Assembly: GCA_022478985.1 (NCBI GenBank)
Contig: JAKSZP010005258.1
Coordinates: 1-64,000, forward strand
Reading direction: 5' to 3'
Source: Massospora cicadina
Lineage: Eukaryota; Entomophthoromycota; Entomophthoromycetes; Entomophthorales; Entomophthoraceae
Length of the DNA: 64,000 nucleotides
Below are positions 21,595-33,330 of the stretch, one piece after another. The notes under the pieces were generated by a model that made no database searches, was not told the origin of the DNA, and saw nothing but the letters and a program-made list of their open reading frames with translations. The first letter of the stretch is position 1. Every line of letters begins with the position of its first letter. Position numbers and translations under genes: made by a program.

Positions 21595-23512
21595 ATTTGT
21601 CTGAGGTAAGCCGACCAGGGTATGGACATTGCCAAACTAAAAGCTAAAACTAATGTAACTAATTGATTCAAAAAAAACGCCTAAATGAGCAGATTAAATG
21701 AAACACACCAAATGAAAAAAAACCAGGTGGGCAGTGGAGACCGCTTGTCCCTCAATGGTGGAAGGGGATGGGGATTGGGGGGCCCATCTTCAGCAGCAGA
21801 AACCTCATCCCAGAGTAGGGTATGTGTTAAGGTGGATAGCAAGGGCGTCAGGGCATCAGCAGCATGTGGTTCAATATCACTAATGATTGGTATTTCTGAA
21901 AATTGCCAACTATGAAAATGGCGGTGATAAATTTGGCTAAAGCTTTTTCAGCATTAATGTGGGTGTCTGGTAGTTTAACAAACATGGCGATATTGATTTG
22001 GGTGTTATTAGCTTTCAGATTCCATGCTACAGTTACCACATTCTGGATAGCGTCATTGACATTTTTGTGCAATTGATTCATATTAATCTTACTTTTTGGG
22101 GTGAGATTTATGGGGATAACAGGAGGTGTAATACCTCTTGTGAGCATCACCACTAATTTGGCGGCAGCTTTGCAGAGGGGATTAAAATCTGGTTTGACAG
22201 CTGCTTCTACTCCAAGCTGGTAGTTGCTGTAGAATGTTTTGGCATTTGGCTGTGGGGCATATAAATGAGGGGGAATTTGACGTCCCATTCTGCATTACAG
22301 AACCAAATGACTTGCAGAGATGCTTCTTTAATGATACTACCTGATTCGTTGATTTCAGCCAATAACTTCCATGGGTTTCTGGGTTATTTTGAATTGGGGA
22401 ATCGGTGTATGGTTGAGGATTGGTCGATTCATTGAAAGATGCATGGGTTTGAACTGGGGTTAGTCCTGTGCTTGATTTAGTGGAGAGTTTGTGGCACTGG
22501 GGCGAGGGGAGGCTGATTGGTGGCTGCAGGTGCAGATGCAGCAACAGGCTTTGGGGGAGGGGGAGGTAGTATCATACCCCATGCTGGAACTGTTGTGGGG
22601 TGGGCGGCATATTGGGGATTGGCAGGTGAAAAATCTGATCCTTTGGAAAGAAATAAGGAGGGGCACTTGCATTTCGAGTGGTCCAACTCAAAACAGGATG
22701 GGTGGATCATCCGCCCACCCTCAACGTGGGCCCAAAATGGATGGTCAGGGGTAGAATGAATGATGGTGTGATGGGGAATCAAAACGGTGATTCACTAAAT
22801 TCAGGGCTGATCATGGCATATGTCTGAGGCCCAGCGAGGCGTGTGGCCCCATTTGGGATCACAAATTGTAAGAGGGGTTGGAGCCAAAGGCTGCCAAACT
22901 GTCCATCAGCTCCTGGTGGAGCACCGCAGGGGAAAGGTGGTGGGAAACCCAGCAAACTGGACCACCAAAGTGGTGTCCGCTGGGAGCCATGTCCAAATTG
23001 TGGGAAGAGGGGTGCCCTGGAATACCAGGGGCACAGTTGCCGCAGTGGCAGCGTCAGCTTCACAGGTGAAAGCAAGGTCAAAATAGCCCTCATAGGGGAG
23101 GAAATAAAGAAAACTGGCAGGAATCATCACCGCTTATGCCATTTTGATAATGGCTTGGTCATGGTATGGGAAGAGTTTACCATAGTTGACTCTTAGGCTG
23201 TAGCGCATGTTGCTTTGGGGGAGCACCAGAGGGCAGTGAGGTACCACTTGGGCATGAGCAAGGTGGGCGTTGAAATCCTTGGGAGGAATGAATCATCCCA
23301 TGGGTTTGGTATGACTGGGCGAGACAGTCTGAGTGCATTTTCCTGTTGGATGGAAAATGGAAGGGGGAGTTTTGCCGCTGCCCCACAATGGAGCAGCCAG
23401 CAGAGAATCTGAGGACATTGGAGCGAAACTACATCTGGAAATCAAAATTTACTTTCTTGTTTTTTCTTATAATTTTCTTAGAAAGTTACGCTGAGTGGAA
23501 AGAGAGAGTTTT
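21595..23512 (-). mobile_element. Element D: ORF1-only non-LTR element (half-LINE)
   Basis: On the minus strand the element starts with a LINE-like leader (aaaaaaactctctctttcc, about 23512-23494). It ends with the same tail as LINE-A/B/C (ccctggtcggcttacctcag, then A/T-rich, near 21620-21595). Between them is only an ORF1-type gene, with no endonuclease or reverse transcriptase. Imperfect duplications flank it (tttacatcaataaa at about 21577-21590; tttacactaatcaaa at about 23513-23527). It resembles the mammalian HAL1 situation, where a LINE lost ORF2 but kept moving in trans. The alternative is a single internally deleted copy. Confidence 0.65.
21848..23430 (-). pseudogene. Element D ORF1 (RNA-binding Gag-like protein)
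   Basis: Overlapping minus-strand frames (22906-23130, 22477-22782, 22182-22544, 21848-22288) form one frameshifted ORF1. It contains GYFDLAFTCEADAATAAT and TTLVVQFAGFPTTFP, which match the LINE at 63720-63950. After these comes HPFWAHVEGG with a damaged CCHC knuckle (SCFELDHSKCKCP), the equivalent of HPFWVTVDSAPPICTHC in LINE-B. A proline-rich linker (PPPPPKPVAASAPAATNQPP) and a polar C-terminus (about 146 codons open) follow. ORF1 proteins coat LINE RNA. Confidence 0.6.
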
Positions 23513-23529
23513 TTTACACTAATCAAAAT

Positions 23530-25617
23530 ACCGTAGTTTAGAGAAACATGTCATGAAGAGACTTCACACCAAAAGTGATCTTGTTGTCATAATAGCTTCT
23601 TGAGTTTACCCATTACTGAGACTACTAAATGTGATCTCCAAGACACTGTCAGTACTAGATACTATGGTGTGCTTTATTTTAAGCTAAATTTGGTTATAGT
23701 AAAACCTTTTTATGCGTTTCCAAAGGCCACTAACATCTTCTACCTTTTTTAATAAAGTGTAAACCAACATGAATCTGGAATGTGATAAAAACTGTGACAA
23801 TTTCATCAATTTATATCAAACTACAGGGGGTCAATTTTTGTAACACTTTTCACATACTTTGCTGGTATGTATCCTGATTTAAATCACTTTACTGTTGGCC
23901 TTGGCATCAATTATCTGCATGAGCCTATGGATAAAGGTGACTTGAAAATAGATTAGTTCACGTCAGTAGTTGAGACATTGAGGAGGCGCAGGCCAATTTG
24001 GTGGAAATCGTTCCTCCAGCTCCTTTTAATTACATGCTGTAACCCAGGTGTCATAAGTCTCTTCAGCCTAGCTCCAGGAGGCATAAAAGTGGTTACTTCA
24101 TGTTTTTTGACTTACCCACTGATGAGCATAAAGCCCAATTTTCATGTTTGAACGTATAAATTCTAGCATTTCTTGTACAAAAACCACCGTTTTTCCATTA
24201 TTGGACCATCAGCTATCTGGTGAAGTATCTCAAAACTAAAGAGCATTTTTAAAAAGTTATTACAAAATATTTACAACATTCCATTTGACAAATCCAGCAC
24301 ATCATAGACCATCAGCATGTTGATACTTGTGGCCTGGTTGCGTTTAAAAATCCTACCAATGTGCTAATCTTCTCTGATTGGACAGTTTGATGAGATCTTA
24401 TACAACCTTCATGCCATAATCATTTATAGTCTGCAACAGACTCTTGACGCTCATTAGATGGTGGAAGGACTTTTCTACCAGCTATATTCGGACCTTTAGT
24501 TTTTATTAGTAATATTATGGTAACAAATTGATAAGCTCTCAATGGATTGAAGGCATTAAGCAACACTGTAGCCAAGTTAAAGACTATCTTAAGGTAGAAC
24601 TAGCGTGACACACAGTAGCTAACGCGGCTAGCCATGAGGCCCAGCATATGAGCACCAGCTTTATTAGTCATTCAATTAAAAAAAGAATGGATGGCCATGT
24701 TGGCTGACCTTTAGAAATCTATCCAAGAACATTAACCCCTTATTTAATAATATAATGATTGAAGTATAACTGATGCCCCCTCAATGACCTCAATGCAGAT
24801 TCAAAAAAGCTATTTGATAAAATCCTGCTTTATAACAGAAAATAAATTTAATACGTTGCCTAGTACAAACTCAGAGCAGAAAGTAAGGTCTCTATCTTTA
24901 TAGTGCTGTGACTTGAAATCTAATCTCCAAATCTCTAACTAAAGACTTAATCATACTGAAGATGATAAAGGCGGAATGACTCAATTTTTCAAATATGATG
25001 GATCATTTAGAAATAAAATCCAAAATTACCTTTGTAAATGCCACAAGTGTCAGTCATTTAAAAGACTCTCATATCTTTATTAACTTTAGAAAAACTCTCC
25101 CAGTTAATATTGTACTGAGAGCAATTAGACACCACTTGCGCATAATAGACCATCCTTATCACATCCTTCTCAACTACATGAGTTTTTCAAATCCTAATTC
25201 TCCAAAAACTCCTCTCCCAAACTTCAGCACATATTGCTTGCAAGACTATAGTACAGCCAGTTTGAAATTTTTTTACACCTAAACTCAAAACACCTTAAAC
25301 CCTCTGCTTGCGCTGCATTGGTATTTCAAAACCGTTTTACTTTCACTCCTCATCTACTTAACTTGGAAAGCTGTACAGAAGAAATGTGGGCCCTCTGGCC
25401 CATCAGCCATGAAAGTTAAAGCTACTCATCCTATTGACTTACCAAACTTAGATAAGAATGGGAATGTGAACATATATTTTCCTTCTTAGATTAGTATATG
25501 GGTGCCCTTGAGACTGCTGAGATAGTGAATTTGATAACTCTCTAGACTCTGAAAGATGTAACCTAATTATTTAAAATTAAGTGAAGTCAGTTTAAATTAC
25601 CTAAATACAAAAGAACT
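23530..25617. other. Stretch without a recognised gene
   Basis: This AT-rich sequence has no motif I can name. A 95-codon plus-strand frame lies at 24995-25282, and a short protein-like stretch at about 25380-25490 (AMKVKATHPIDLPNLDKNGN) could be an N-terminal Gag fragment of the Gypsy remnant resuming at 38060. Neither can be confirmed here. Confidence 0.3.
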
Positions 25618-25622
25618 CTCTT
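25618..25622. repeat. Target-site duplication of Gypsy-3 (left copy), ctctt
   Basis: The bases ctctt precede the LTR start tgttgg and are repeated at 38055-38059 after the 3' LTR. Confidence 0.88.
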
Positions 25623-26249
25623 TGTTGGAAATTTTTTAACTTGACTTTGTGAAAAGAATGTCATGAGTAAAAAGCGTCCCAATATATCAACTACCATTTG
25701 CCAATTACAAGTTCAACCACCTGATAATAATATTTCAGATGGAACTAATGACAATATCGGCAAAGGACCCTAATCAATTCTTGGTGCAAACCCGCAAATC
25801 AGGGTAACACTTTTGATAATAAACTATGGACAAACAACACTAGATTGGGCAGTTGGATTTCACCAACTGTGCGAGGGAATCAAGGAAGCCCTTCATAGGT
25901 TCTTCCCATCTTACAACAAATTTAGTATAATTTACATCACGGAGACTGGCCCCTTTTATAGGGTTGAGGGGCCTCACAATGTGAAAATAATTTCCCATCA
26001 AATGATTGGGTAAAATCTATCAAAACCTTAACTCCTAGATTTAAACTAATTGTCATCATCCTCCATCAGCCGCTTCCTGAAGTAAGGAGAGTTTTGAATG
26101 ATCCAATATGTCCAAAGCCCATATTGCTTAATTTGGATGCACATAGCTTAGATGATTTTATGTCAAATTCACTTTAAGCTTCAAGACAATTTAATTACTA
26201 AACATCTTAATATTGGGAGGGGTCTTTTTTATCTCTCAGCCTTAACAGA
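25623..26249 (+). repeat. Gypsy-3 5' LTR, left part
   Basis: Aligns with 37309 to about 37930 of the 3' LTR, for example aactgtgcgagggaatcaag in both. It ends at the LINE-C duplication cagccttaacaga (26237-26249). The remaining 3' part of the LTR is at 32356-32472. Confidence 0.9.
26237..26249. repeat. LINE-C target-site duplication, left copy
   Basis: cagccttaacaga here and cagccataacaga at 32343-32355 flank LINE-C, with one mismatch in 13. The uninterrupted 3' LTR (around 37925-37940) provides the empty site. Confidence 0.85.
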
Positions 26250-26489
26250 CATTTTTTTTACTTGGGGAAGGCCAACCATGGGTTGGAAACTTCTAATAAA
26301 CTCCAGCTACAAAACACTAAGAAAATAATAAGGGGCACCCCAGAGGAGCCGAAGCTACCTCCTGTTTCCAGCAAAGACTGCCAGTGGAAGGAAGAGGGGG
26401 AGTGACAGGGGAGGCCTGTGACAAAACTGAACATGGATGAAGTAAAGGATCTGTCAAGAGGAACCAGTTGGGGAACCAGGATGACACCA

Positions 26490-27500
26490 ACTGGCGTTAG
26501 TGGGATGGCAGGTGGCCAAACAACCAAGCTTTAAAGTGATCCGTAAGGTGGGAATGGAAGAGGTGCAAAGCTTCACGTAGGGTTGGGGTAGTGCCAGAGA
26601 GTTCATCAAAGACTATGGTGTGTATCGTCCATAGTGCTATTGCAATAATTAAGGCGTGGAGCAATGGGTGTATAGGGGAGGACAAGGAAAAGGTGAAGAT
26701 GTTTTTGGACAGGCTGAAAGCCTGCTCACTCTCCTAGCAAAAGAGGCGCATAATATCCCGCCAAATTGCCTGCGAATGCAGGCAATTTTCCAAGGGATTG
26801 ACTAAAGATTTGTATTTATCGCATACAATGCATGAAGTTTGAGAGGAATTGGACCGCTCCGCTGTGCGGTACACCTTTCTAAGGCATCTCCACACATGAG
26901 TGCGAATTTGGGGTTGTAAAAGAGGATGGTGTGTGTACCTCCAAATGTTCTTCTGTGTCTCTAAAGAGTATGGGATTTCAAACTAGTTAAGGTAGTCCAC
27001 ATGGGCAATGAGGTTGGGACGTTGGGGTACCAGTTGTTTAAAACAATTTGCCCATGGACTTCTTGTTTGAAATGGGGAGTAGGGTGACCCCTCTGGGAGG
27101 TGTTTCCATAAATTCTGATTCTCCACTCAGTGCTCCGCATGGAGAGGAGAATTTATTTGAAGTGGGGCGACATCCCATGTGGGCCCGCAGCAGAGGGATA
27201 TAAGGAAAGATAGTTAAGCAGAGAGTGAGGTTGGGTAGGATATCTGAGGCTCAGGGCGTGGGAAAAATTGGAGCGGGCTGCGCGTGACCAGTGTTGGTCT
27301 GGGAGTGTGGGGTTGGTGACTGAAGCTATCCAGGTGCCAAGTATTTTGGTGACATGGGCCTTGAAGTTGAGCAGGCCCTTACCACCATTATGGTGAGGGC
27401 CAAACATGACCCAGGTGCGCCAGCAGTGGGTGGCCTAACTAAAGCCACCCTTGTAGGAGGGCATATAAATATGTGAAGAAAGAGGGGGAAAGGCGATACC
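26490..27500 (-). pseudogene. LINE-C ORF2 C-terminal region: thumb, zinc finger and tail domain
   Basis: From the minus strand: a segment LLNFKAHVTKILGTWIASVT (about 27320-27380) matches LINE-A LLNFTERATQIVGSWVALTT. A zf-RVT-like finger CIVCDKYKSLVNPLENC follows (about 26770-26840). The tail domain ALIIAIALWTIHTIVFDELS ... HFKAWLFGHL is at 26497-26665. The finger keeps three Cys but the His position reads Asn. The tail domain is shared with LINE-A and LINE-B. Confidence 0.75.
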
Positions 27501-29600
27501 ATGGGCTACAAACCAGAAGATTTTGTGACATTGTCTAGACTATGGTGCTCCATTACTGAAGAGGCGAACCCTCCCACTTCTAGACACACACCCAAATGGC
27601 GTGCCACACCAGCAATGGGTCTTAGCACAAAAGAGAGCACAAACGGGTTGGTATGGGGTAATCTGGAAAAGCGAACATGTGAGCTATCTGCTGAAGCAGG
27701 TAGGTAACGGGGTGCTGGTGACCAACGGGCCTGGTACTGGCTGAGGAGAATAATTTTAGTTTTGGAGGCGTTAAGTGCGGCGTTACTAACCCTAGAGTAA
27801 TCCTGGATAGTAGCCTCAAGTAAACGTGCATCTTGGTTGTTAGACACCCCAACCACACAATCAACAGCAAATTCAAGCATCTTAACTGGTGCTTGGCCTT
27901 GCACATGGACACCAGTAGGGCGGACATCTACATTACATAAAAGTGGGTCAAGGCTGAAGTTGTATAATAGTGGACTTAAAGGGTCACTTCAAGAAGAGTG
28001 TCTATAGCTCTCCAAAACCCAGCGTGGTGGTGCTTGGTGCACAGGACCAACTCAAGGGAACTAGTAATCATCGTTATAAATTAAAATTATCCTGGTAGAC
28101 GGTGCTTGACAAAAGAGACTTATGCTGAGGGCCTTGAGCATAGTAAGAGTAATAATAAGTTGAACATGACCACAACTTGGCTGTGCACTAGAGGGCATTT
28201 CATAACCATTTTTGGCACTGAGTTAGAGTGCAATGGTGACTGGTTTTGGAGGGAACCTGGTCAAACCAGCGGTGTACCTGAGTCTTTGATAAATTTAACA
28301 CAAGAAACTGACTAACATGATGCGATCCCTTCTCAAAGAGGTCCACGCACAGGTGCGCCCAAATCAACACATAAAAAACGTAAAATAACAGTAGGGGTTA
28401 TTGTGAAGATGACCAAAGTTTTTCGTTGGTCTTGAGCAAAGATACTTAAGCTCACTCGGGAAAATTTTGGATTGGTGCAAGTAGTATCAAGCCTTGGTGC
28501 ACCAATAGGCACACGCTTCCATATATAAAAGGTCACATACCTCACAATTGACTTTACATAAGTAATTGACTGAAGTTAAACACAATCTGAACTCACAATT
28601 TTGTAAATGGAACAGGTTTCAAACTCCTATTACCCAATTAATTGAATTGTCCCGTTACTATTTAATTTGAAGCTCATTTGTTTTATCCTTAAAGTCAAAA
28701 TAGGGGGCTGGGATTTAAGTAATTTACTAGTACCAACCTGGGCGTACCTAGCCTGTTTCCAGCGTTAATCTGAGGTGTGCTTGAGATCAGGAAGGGCCTA
28801 AAGTTTCACCTTCTGGCCTCCTGCAGCCTAGTCTTATCCCTGCTGTTAGTACCCTCTATAAGGTCATGTAAACATGACATTCACCTTAGAGGAGGCCCCT
28901 TTGTTGAACCACCTCAGTGAGGAAGCCAGGGCCTAGCACATCCAATGTAGCGGATTCCATAAGCAGCATCATCCAAATAATAAACCAATGGAGAAGGTGG
29001 AACTTGTGAGGCAGAATTTTAATTAATCCCAGTTGACTAGACATAAGCCTTCTGCTAGTCCAAGAAAAAAAGTGCCCCAGGAGCCGTGGAATGGCAGACA
29101 TTGGCTACAGTTTGTATGTTGTCTCATATAGACCGCTTGAGGATAGAACCATATTGCTCAGAGATGATATCAGAGGAAACTTCCCCTAGGCAGTTGGCCA
29201 TAGTTTATTAGTATATATTTTAGTATCTCTGTTAGTAAGAGATATGGGGCGCCAGTTGGCCAAACCCAGCTTATCCCCTTTTTTATACAGCGTTATTGTT
29301 AACGCCTCCTTGCCCCCAGGAAGGAGGCTGATTCTAACAAAAACTGGTTAATTGAGGTAAGCAACTAAAAGAAGAAATAATTAAAATATCTCTTATAGAA
29401 CTAATAAGGAATCCCATCTGGACCTGGGCATTCCTGTGCGTTGCACCACAAATGGCAATACCAGAGCTCATCCTGAGAAATTAAATAAAATAACTTCAGG
29501 AAATGGGAAACTGTGCTGATATGTGTATCAAGAAATTTATCAACTTTGGCCGGTTTGACTGGACTGAGAGATACAAATTGGTGTAATAGTTTCAAACTTT
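27501..29600 (-). pseudogene. LINE-C reverse transcriptase
   Basis: Minus-strand motifs: CPGPDGIPY (about 29401-29430), a segment equivalent to KKGDKLGLANWRPISLT in shifted frames (about 29240-29290), FIIWMMLLMESATLDVLGPG then QQRGLL (28886-29000), and FAVDCVVGVSNNQD (about 27820-27875), where the catalytic F-A-D-D is F-A-V-D. The motif QRGLxQGDPLSP is split: QRGL is at 28890-28910 but the GDPLSP equivalent is at about 27960-27990, pointing to an insertion between them. Confidence 0.8.
27999..28886. mobile_element. Probable 0.9-kb insertion inside LINE-C reverse transcriptase, type unknown
   Basis: LINE-A and LINE-B run directly from QRGL to QGDPLSPLLYNF, but LINE-C has about 890 bp between them. 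The left edge is aagag followed by tgtctatagc. The right edge has tagag (28887-28891), a near-match that could be a 5-bp duplication, as for a solo LTR starting TG. The right end does not finish in CA, so the class is uncertain. No coding motif was recognised inside. Confidence 0.5.
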
Positions 29601-29789
29601 AATTGCCACTTAGCTGTAGTCTCTGTGACGGAGTGGTCTGGTCATCTCACCTGTGTGAAGGTCAAGCTCTGTCACAGTGTGAAGACTTTATGGAAAAAAT
29701 AGGCAGAGCACGTATCACTCACCATTATATTTTTTGTCTTGAACTGAACATAAACGCGATGTTTGTGTTGCCTTACCAGTGCGTTGAGA

Positions 29790-30830
29790 TGAGCAGACAC
29801 TTATGCCCACTTGCGACCCCAAGCTGGGCTGTAGCCTGCAGCCAGGACATTAGAATCCAGGTGGTCCACTTCTGCAAGTGTGTGCTTAATGACTGCTGAT
29901 GCATCCTGAGATCGATGCAATAAGAGGTGGCATGCCTGAAGGATGGTGTTTGCTTTAAAGGTTAACCATGTAGAAAGCGGGTCAGCACAGAATAGTGTGT
30001 CAAACTCCAGCGCAAAAGTTTTGGGTTTACACCCATGCTGAAAACATGGGCGACGTGATCTTGGCTGGGTGATGTTTGCACCACTTTGGCGCATGTGCCG
30101 CTGGGTTCAACAAAGAAAATGAAATTGACACAAGCCTGTGGTCAGATAAATTGATTTTTGCCAATGATAAAGTGTGCAACCTGAGGACTGAAAAAGCAAC
30201 AGGGCAAGAATAAGGTCAATGCGTGACAGACATCATCTGACCGTTGCCCACATGAGGATGGGACATGTTGGGGAGCAGCAGTGCATGTTTGGGGAGGGTA
30301 TCAAACAGCCCCAAAGTGGCTTTTAGAATTTGTAGCTCGATGTGCCCCTGTGTGGGGGGTAGGCGTAGAAGACCAGTGGTCAGTGGCTAGGTCATACCAG
30401 CAGTTCAGGTCACTCACCACAAACGAATCAGAAGGAAGTGATAGGGAATAATGGCCAAGAGGAATCCACGGTAAGCCCGCGCGCAGGTCAGGGCATAATT
30501 ATTAATGATAGTGCGCACTTCATCGTCCCATGATAGGACACTACAAGCACATTCCCATCGAGACATGAATTTTTAAAGATAGTTTTAAAATTACAGGATG
30601 CAAATATAAGCACCCCACAGTGTGGCGAGCAAAAGTTAAGGGAGTGGAGGAGCACGGTTGCCCATGTGTCCTCAACACCGTGTGGACAGTGAGTTTCCTG
30701 AATGGCCATGATGTCCACAGGTAAATTACTTTTTAAAAAACTCAGTTTTATAGTCTGGGAAAGTGAGGCCTCAAGTCCACCAATGCTCAACGTCCCTATT
30801 GTGAAGTCTCCCCCCATCACACCTAAGGTG
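29790..30830 (-). pseudogene. LINE-C apurinic-type endonuclease and linker
   Basis: A 110-codon minus-strand frame (30488-30820) reads FTIGTLSIGGLEASLSQTI, then LPVDIMAIQETHCPHGVEDT. The catalytic Glu of the exonuclease-endonuclease-phosphatase fold is in AIQETH. In LINE-B the equivalent is TFTLGTLNIARLKASPSW, then LPVDILAIQESHCP. The linker that precedes the polymerase lies at 29801-30094. This nuclease nicks target DNA to prime reverse transcription. Confidence 0.78.
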
Positions 30831-31009
30831 CTAGGGGAAGGGCCCCTATGTCCATCACTGGATCTTTTTCAGCACGTTTCTTCATGGCATCACATGTGCA
30901 TTATGCTTCAGGGTAACTGTATTTAGGGAGTGCTATCAATGTTGGTTTACTAATGAATTTTTTGTCGTTTTTGCCAAATTTGGATTGACATATTGAATTG
31001 TTGTGCTCC

Positions 31010-32200
31010 TGCGGTGCATCAAGAAAGGTCAACAAAAACTTGGGTGAAAGTGGGTGTAGTTTTTGTTCTTGATTGGTGCTTGGTAATTTGCTTGGGGAAA
31101 TTTGACTCACCCATCGGGTCCTCAGTTTGGTTGGCCCAATCTGAATGGTGAGCAGATTCTTGAGCCGATTCAGCAGTAAATGACTCAATGTCATCCTGGA
31201 TCTGGGCAGACAGGATCACAGATGCTGCCATAGCTGCTGTCTTGGCCGCTTCTCTGCAGGCCTGTTTGGCATTATTGCGCTTCTGTGGGGACACAGGTTT
31301 GACCTGAATGTAACACCTATGTGTAGCATGAGAATGCGGCATTGGTGTCAATAGTTGGTTCATAATGGGGTTTTCACTGCCCATTGCATTAGGGAGGATT
31401 TTGTTTTGTGTGATGCTCTCTCAGGAAAGGCATGTGTGAGACTTAAGGCCAAAAGCATGACAAAAGGTGCAGATAGGTGGCGCGCTATCCACCATGACAT
31501 GGAACGGGCGGGATTCCTGCCCAACAACATTCACAACTGTGATGTGGGGGATTTGGTTAAATTCTTCCATGATGACCACAGTTGTGGTGATCACAGCAAT
31601 TGCTTTGCCCATGCACAGGCTAACATAAGCGTAAAGTGTTGCATTTCAAAAGAGTGAATTTCCCTATAGCTCTTAAGCCCAACCATGAGGTGGTGCTCCA
31701 GCACTGTGCGCTTTATTGTTGTGAGGAGGAAGTCAAACATAACGAAAATTTGGTTTTGATTTTATCTAGTGAATTCACTTCGTTTTGACCACCTATTAAA
31801 CATTTGTGAGGTCTACCACCACAAGCACCTGTGCAGCTTTGTCCGCTGCTTTTTTAGTTTTAAACCTGAGATATAACGTTGGGACCATCTAGTACTAAAA
31901 AAACCTGAGATCTAACCAACCGCGAATCAGGGAGTGCAGTGCAACATATACTGCATCTGGGAAATGGTTGTGCGCATCTCAGCAGAACTTTTACCAAAGC
32001 GCCATTTGATTAATATCCAGGAAAACTTGAACCCCATGCTCCACTGACAACAGGGGCTGGGAATGTGGAGTTTTGAGGAATGGGTTGAATTTCGATTGTC
32101 AGGCTAAAATCTTTGAGGGAAAAACTAACAGCCAGTTATTTATTTTTTCTAAACTACTGGTGTCGCCGGAGCATTTACAAACTTTGGATGGTGCAAAGCC
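31010..32200 (-). pseudogene. LINE-C ORF1
   Basis: Minus-strand segment MGKAIAVITTTVVIMEEFNQ, then FHVMVDSAPPICTFCHAFGL (31421-31612) aligns with LINE-B CTGKAIAILTPTEE and VDSAPPICTHCDAF. The zinc knuckle here is CTFCHAFGLKSHTC, with Leu in place of the His ligand. The Ala/Lys-rich tail (NNAKQACREAAKTAAMAASV, 31019-31384) matches LINE-B KKAKQARRAAAKKAAK. The 23-bp insertion at 31878 falls in its N-terminal region. Confidence 0.75.
31862..31916. mobile_element. 23-bp insertion with 16-bp duplication (micro-insert 1)
   Basis: The 23 bp at 31878-31900 (gttgggaccatcta, then gtactaaaa) is flanked by aaacctgagatataac (31862-31877) and aaacctgagatctaac (31901-31916). LINE-B at about 54450-54485 shows the site without the insert or second copy. 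The near-identical 23-mer lies inverted at 38561-38583 with its own duplication. Confidence 0.8.
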
Positions 32201-32342
32201 CTCCTGTGCCCTTTACTTTGCTAGCCCAACTGCTACCCAACATTGGGTGCACACTAATCTCCTCAAAGAGTTCATCAATTTTAACTAGCCTTAAATTGAA
32301 TTTATTTCAATCAATGATTGCAATGAGAGAGAAAAGTTTTCC

Positions 32343-32472
32343 CAGCCATAACAGATAAAGACTTTGAGAACCCAATTTTTCTTCTATTAAAAAGTATTTC
32401 TTTTAGTGTAAGTATTTTGTGGATATCAAATGATTCAGCAACAGCAAGTGAAAAACTTGTCGTATTCCCACA
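32343..32472 (+). repeat. LINE-C right TSD and Gypsy-3 5' LTR, right part
   Basis: 32343-32355 is the second LINE-C duplication. 32356-32472 continues the LTR and ends cccaca, aligning with about 37940-38054 of the 3' LTR (shared ttttagtgtaagtattttgtg region). Confidence 0.88.
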
Positions 32473-32475
32473 AAG

Positions 32476-32494
32476 TGATGTTCACTACAGCGGG
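32476..32494 (+). promoter_or_regulatory. Gypsy-3 tRNA primer-binding site
   Basis: tgatgttcactacagcggg lies three bases after the 5' LTR. It is a variant of the complement of the Gypsy-1/2 site (tggtgctcactacagggg), so all these elements used the same or a related tRNA. Confidence 0.7.
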
Positions 32495-32522
32495 CTCCTG
32501 TACACCAAAAAACAAATAAATA

Positions 32523-33330
32523 TGGAGGCTTTCAAAGTGAGTAGCCCTCCAACTTTTCCCCTACCAAATGAATCAAGAATAGTTGCCATTGAGTATCAAC
32601 TAGCAAGCGCTTTATCTCGTCTTAAAGAGCTTGGGCAGCGTCCATTAAAATACCATTTTAAATACAAGTTCACCACCGGTGAAGGGGAAATTGCTTAATT
32701 TGTGTATGTTTATGAATCTGCCATTCAAAGCACAACTGACAAGCAAAAAATTAAACACATCCTTCCTTATTAAGTCACTTGGCACAAGAGATGATTGTCC
32801 CTTATATGGACACTCTGCACGCCTAGGAAGAGGTTAAGGAGGCTCTTTTGGCTGAAATTGGTTCAAAGCAGAGTCTGAACAGGGAAAAACAGGCCTTTAT
32901 GCGCCTTAACATGTATGAAGGCGAACTGACCGCTGATTTTGCTGATCGTTTTTACCTCTCTGCGCAGAGGTTGTCAATGTCTAACATGCTAACCCTTGAT
33001 AATGCAATTGCATTCATGTTAACTGGTTTAGCTTTTCCAACCCTCTCTAGCCAGGCATATCAATTCAGTGAAGCGCAACTTCAAGAACATCTGTGAAATG
33101 AAAAGGGCTTTTTTAGACGTTGCTGATTTCTATATATGTGCGCCAAAAAATGAAGCTGAAATCAAACCTCAGTTCTACCCATTGAGGAGTTTTCGCCTGT
33201 AGGGAAGTTGGGGGTGAGCCCATCTGTGCCTATCCACCCTGAGAAACCTGCTACTTCAGTGCGAATTAAGGCAGATATCACTACCTTCTGTAAATCTGAG
33301 AGCTGTAAGAATAGTTAATATCACACTCCT
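32523..33330 (+). pseudogene. Gypsy-3 gag
   Basis: An N-terminal part (32523-32698) reads FPLPNESRIVAIEYQLASAL. The Gag core (32848-33096) contains KQAFMRLNMYEGELTADFAD, then RFYLSAQRLSMSNMLTLDNA, the D/E-F-A-D-R-F-Y-x-x-A-Q motif seen in many fungal Gypsy Gags. A separate stretch near 33285-33310 is Cys-containing but not a clean zinc knuckle. Stops separate the parts. Confidence 0.75.

Larger units (their letters stand above)
26250..32342 (-). mobile_element. LINE-C: full-length non-LTR retrotransposon in the Gypsy-3 LTR
   Basis: This 6.1-kb minus-strand LINE runs from the 5' leader (gaaaacttttctctctca, reading down from 32340) to the 3' tail (catggttggccttccccaag then an A-run, near 26250-26275). 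It encodes ORF1, endonuclease, reverse transcriptase, a zinc finger and a C-terminal domain, all decayed. A 13-bp duplication flanks it. Relative to LINE-A and LINE-B it carries two extra segments: a 23-bp insertion at 31878-31900 and about 0.9 kb near 27999-28886. Confidence 0.9.

Noticed and set aside
22491..23412. Plus-strand Gly-rich frames opposite element D
   Set aside because: They are antisense to ORF1; the minus strand matches LINE-G and the HPFW/CCHC motifs of LINE-B.
25813..26013. Short ORFs inside the Gypsy-3 LTRs (also 37250-37697)
   Set aside because: They lie in non-coding LTR sequence and are not conserved between the two LTR copies.
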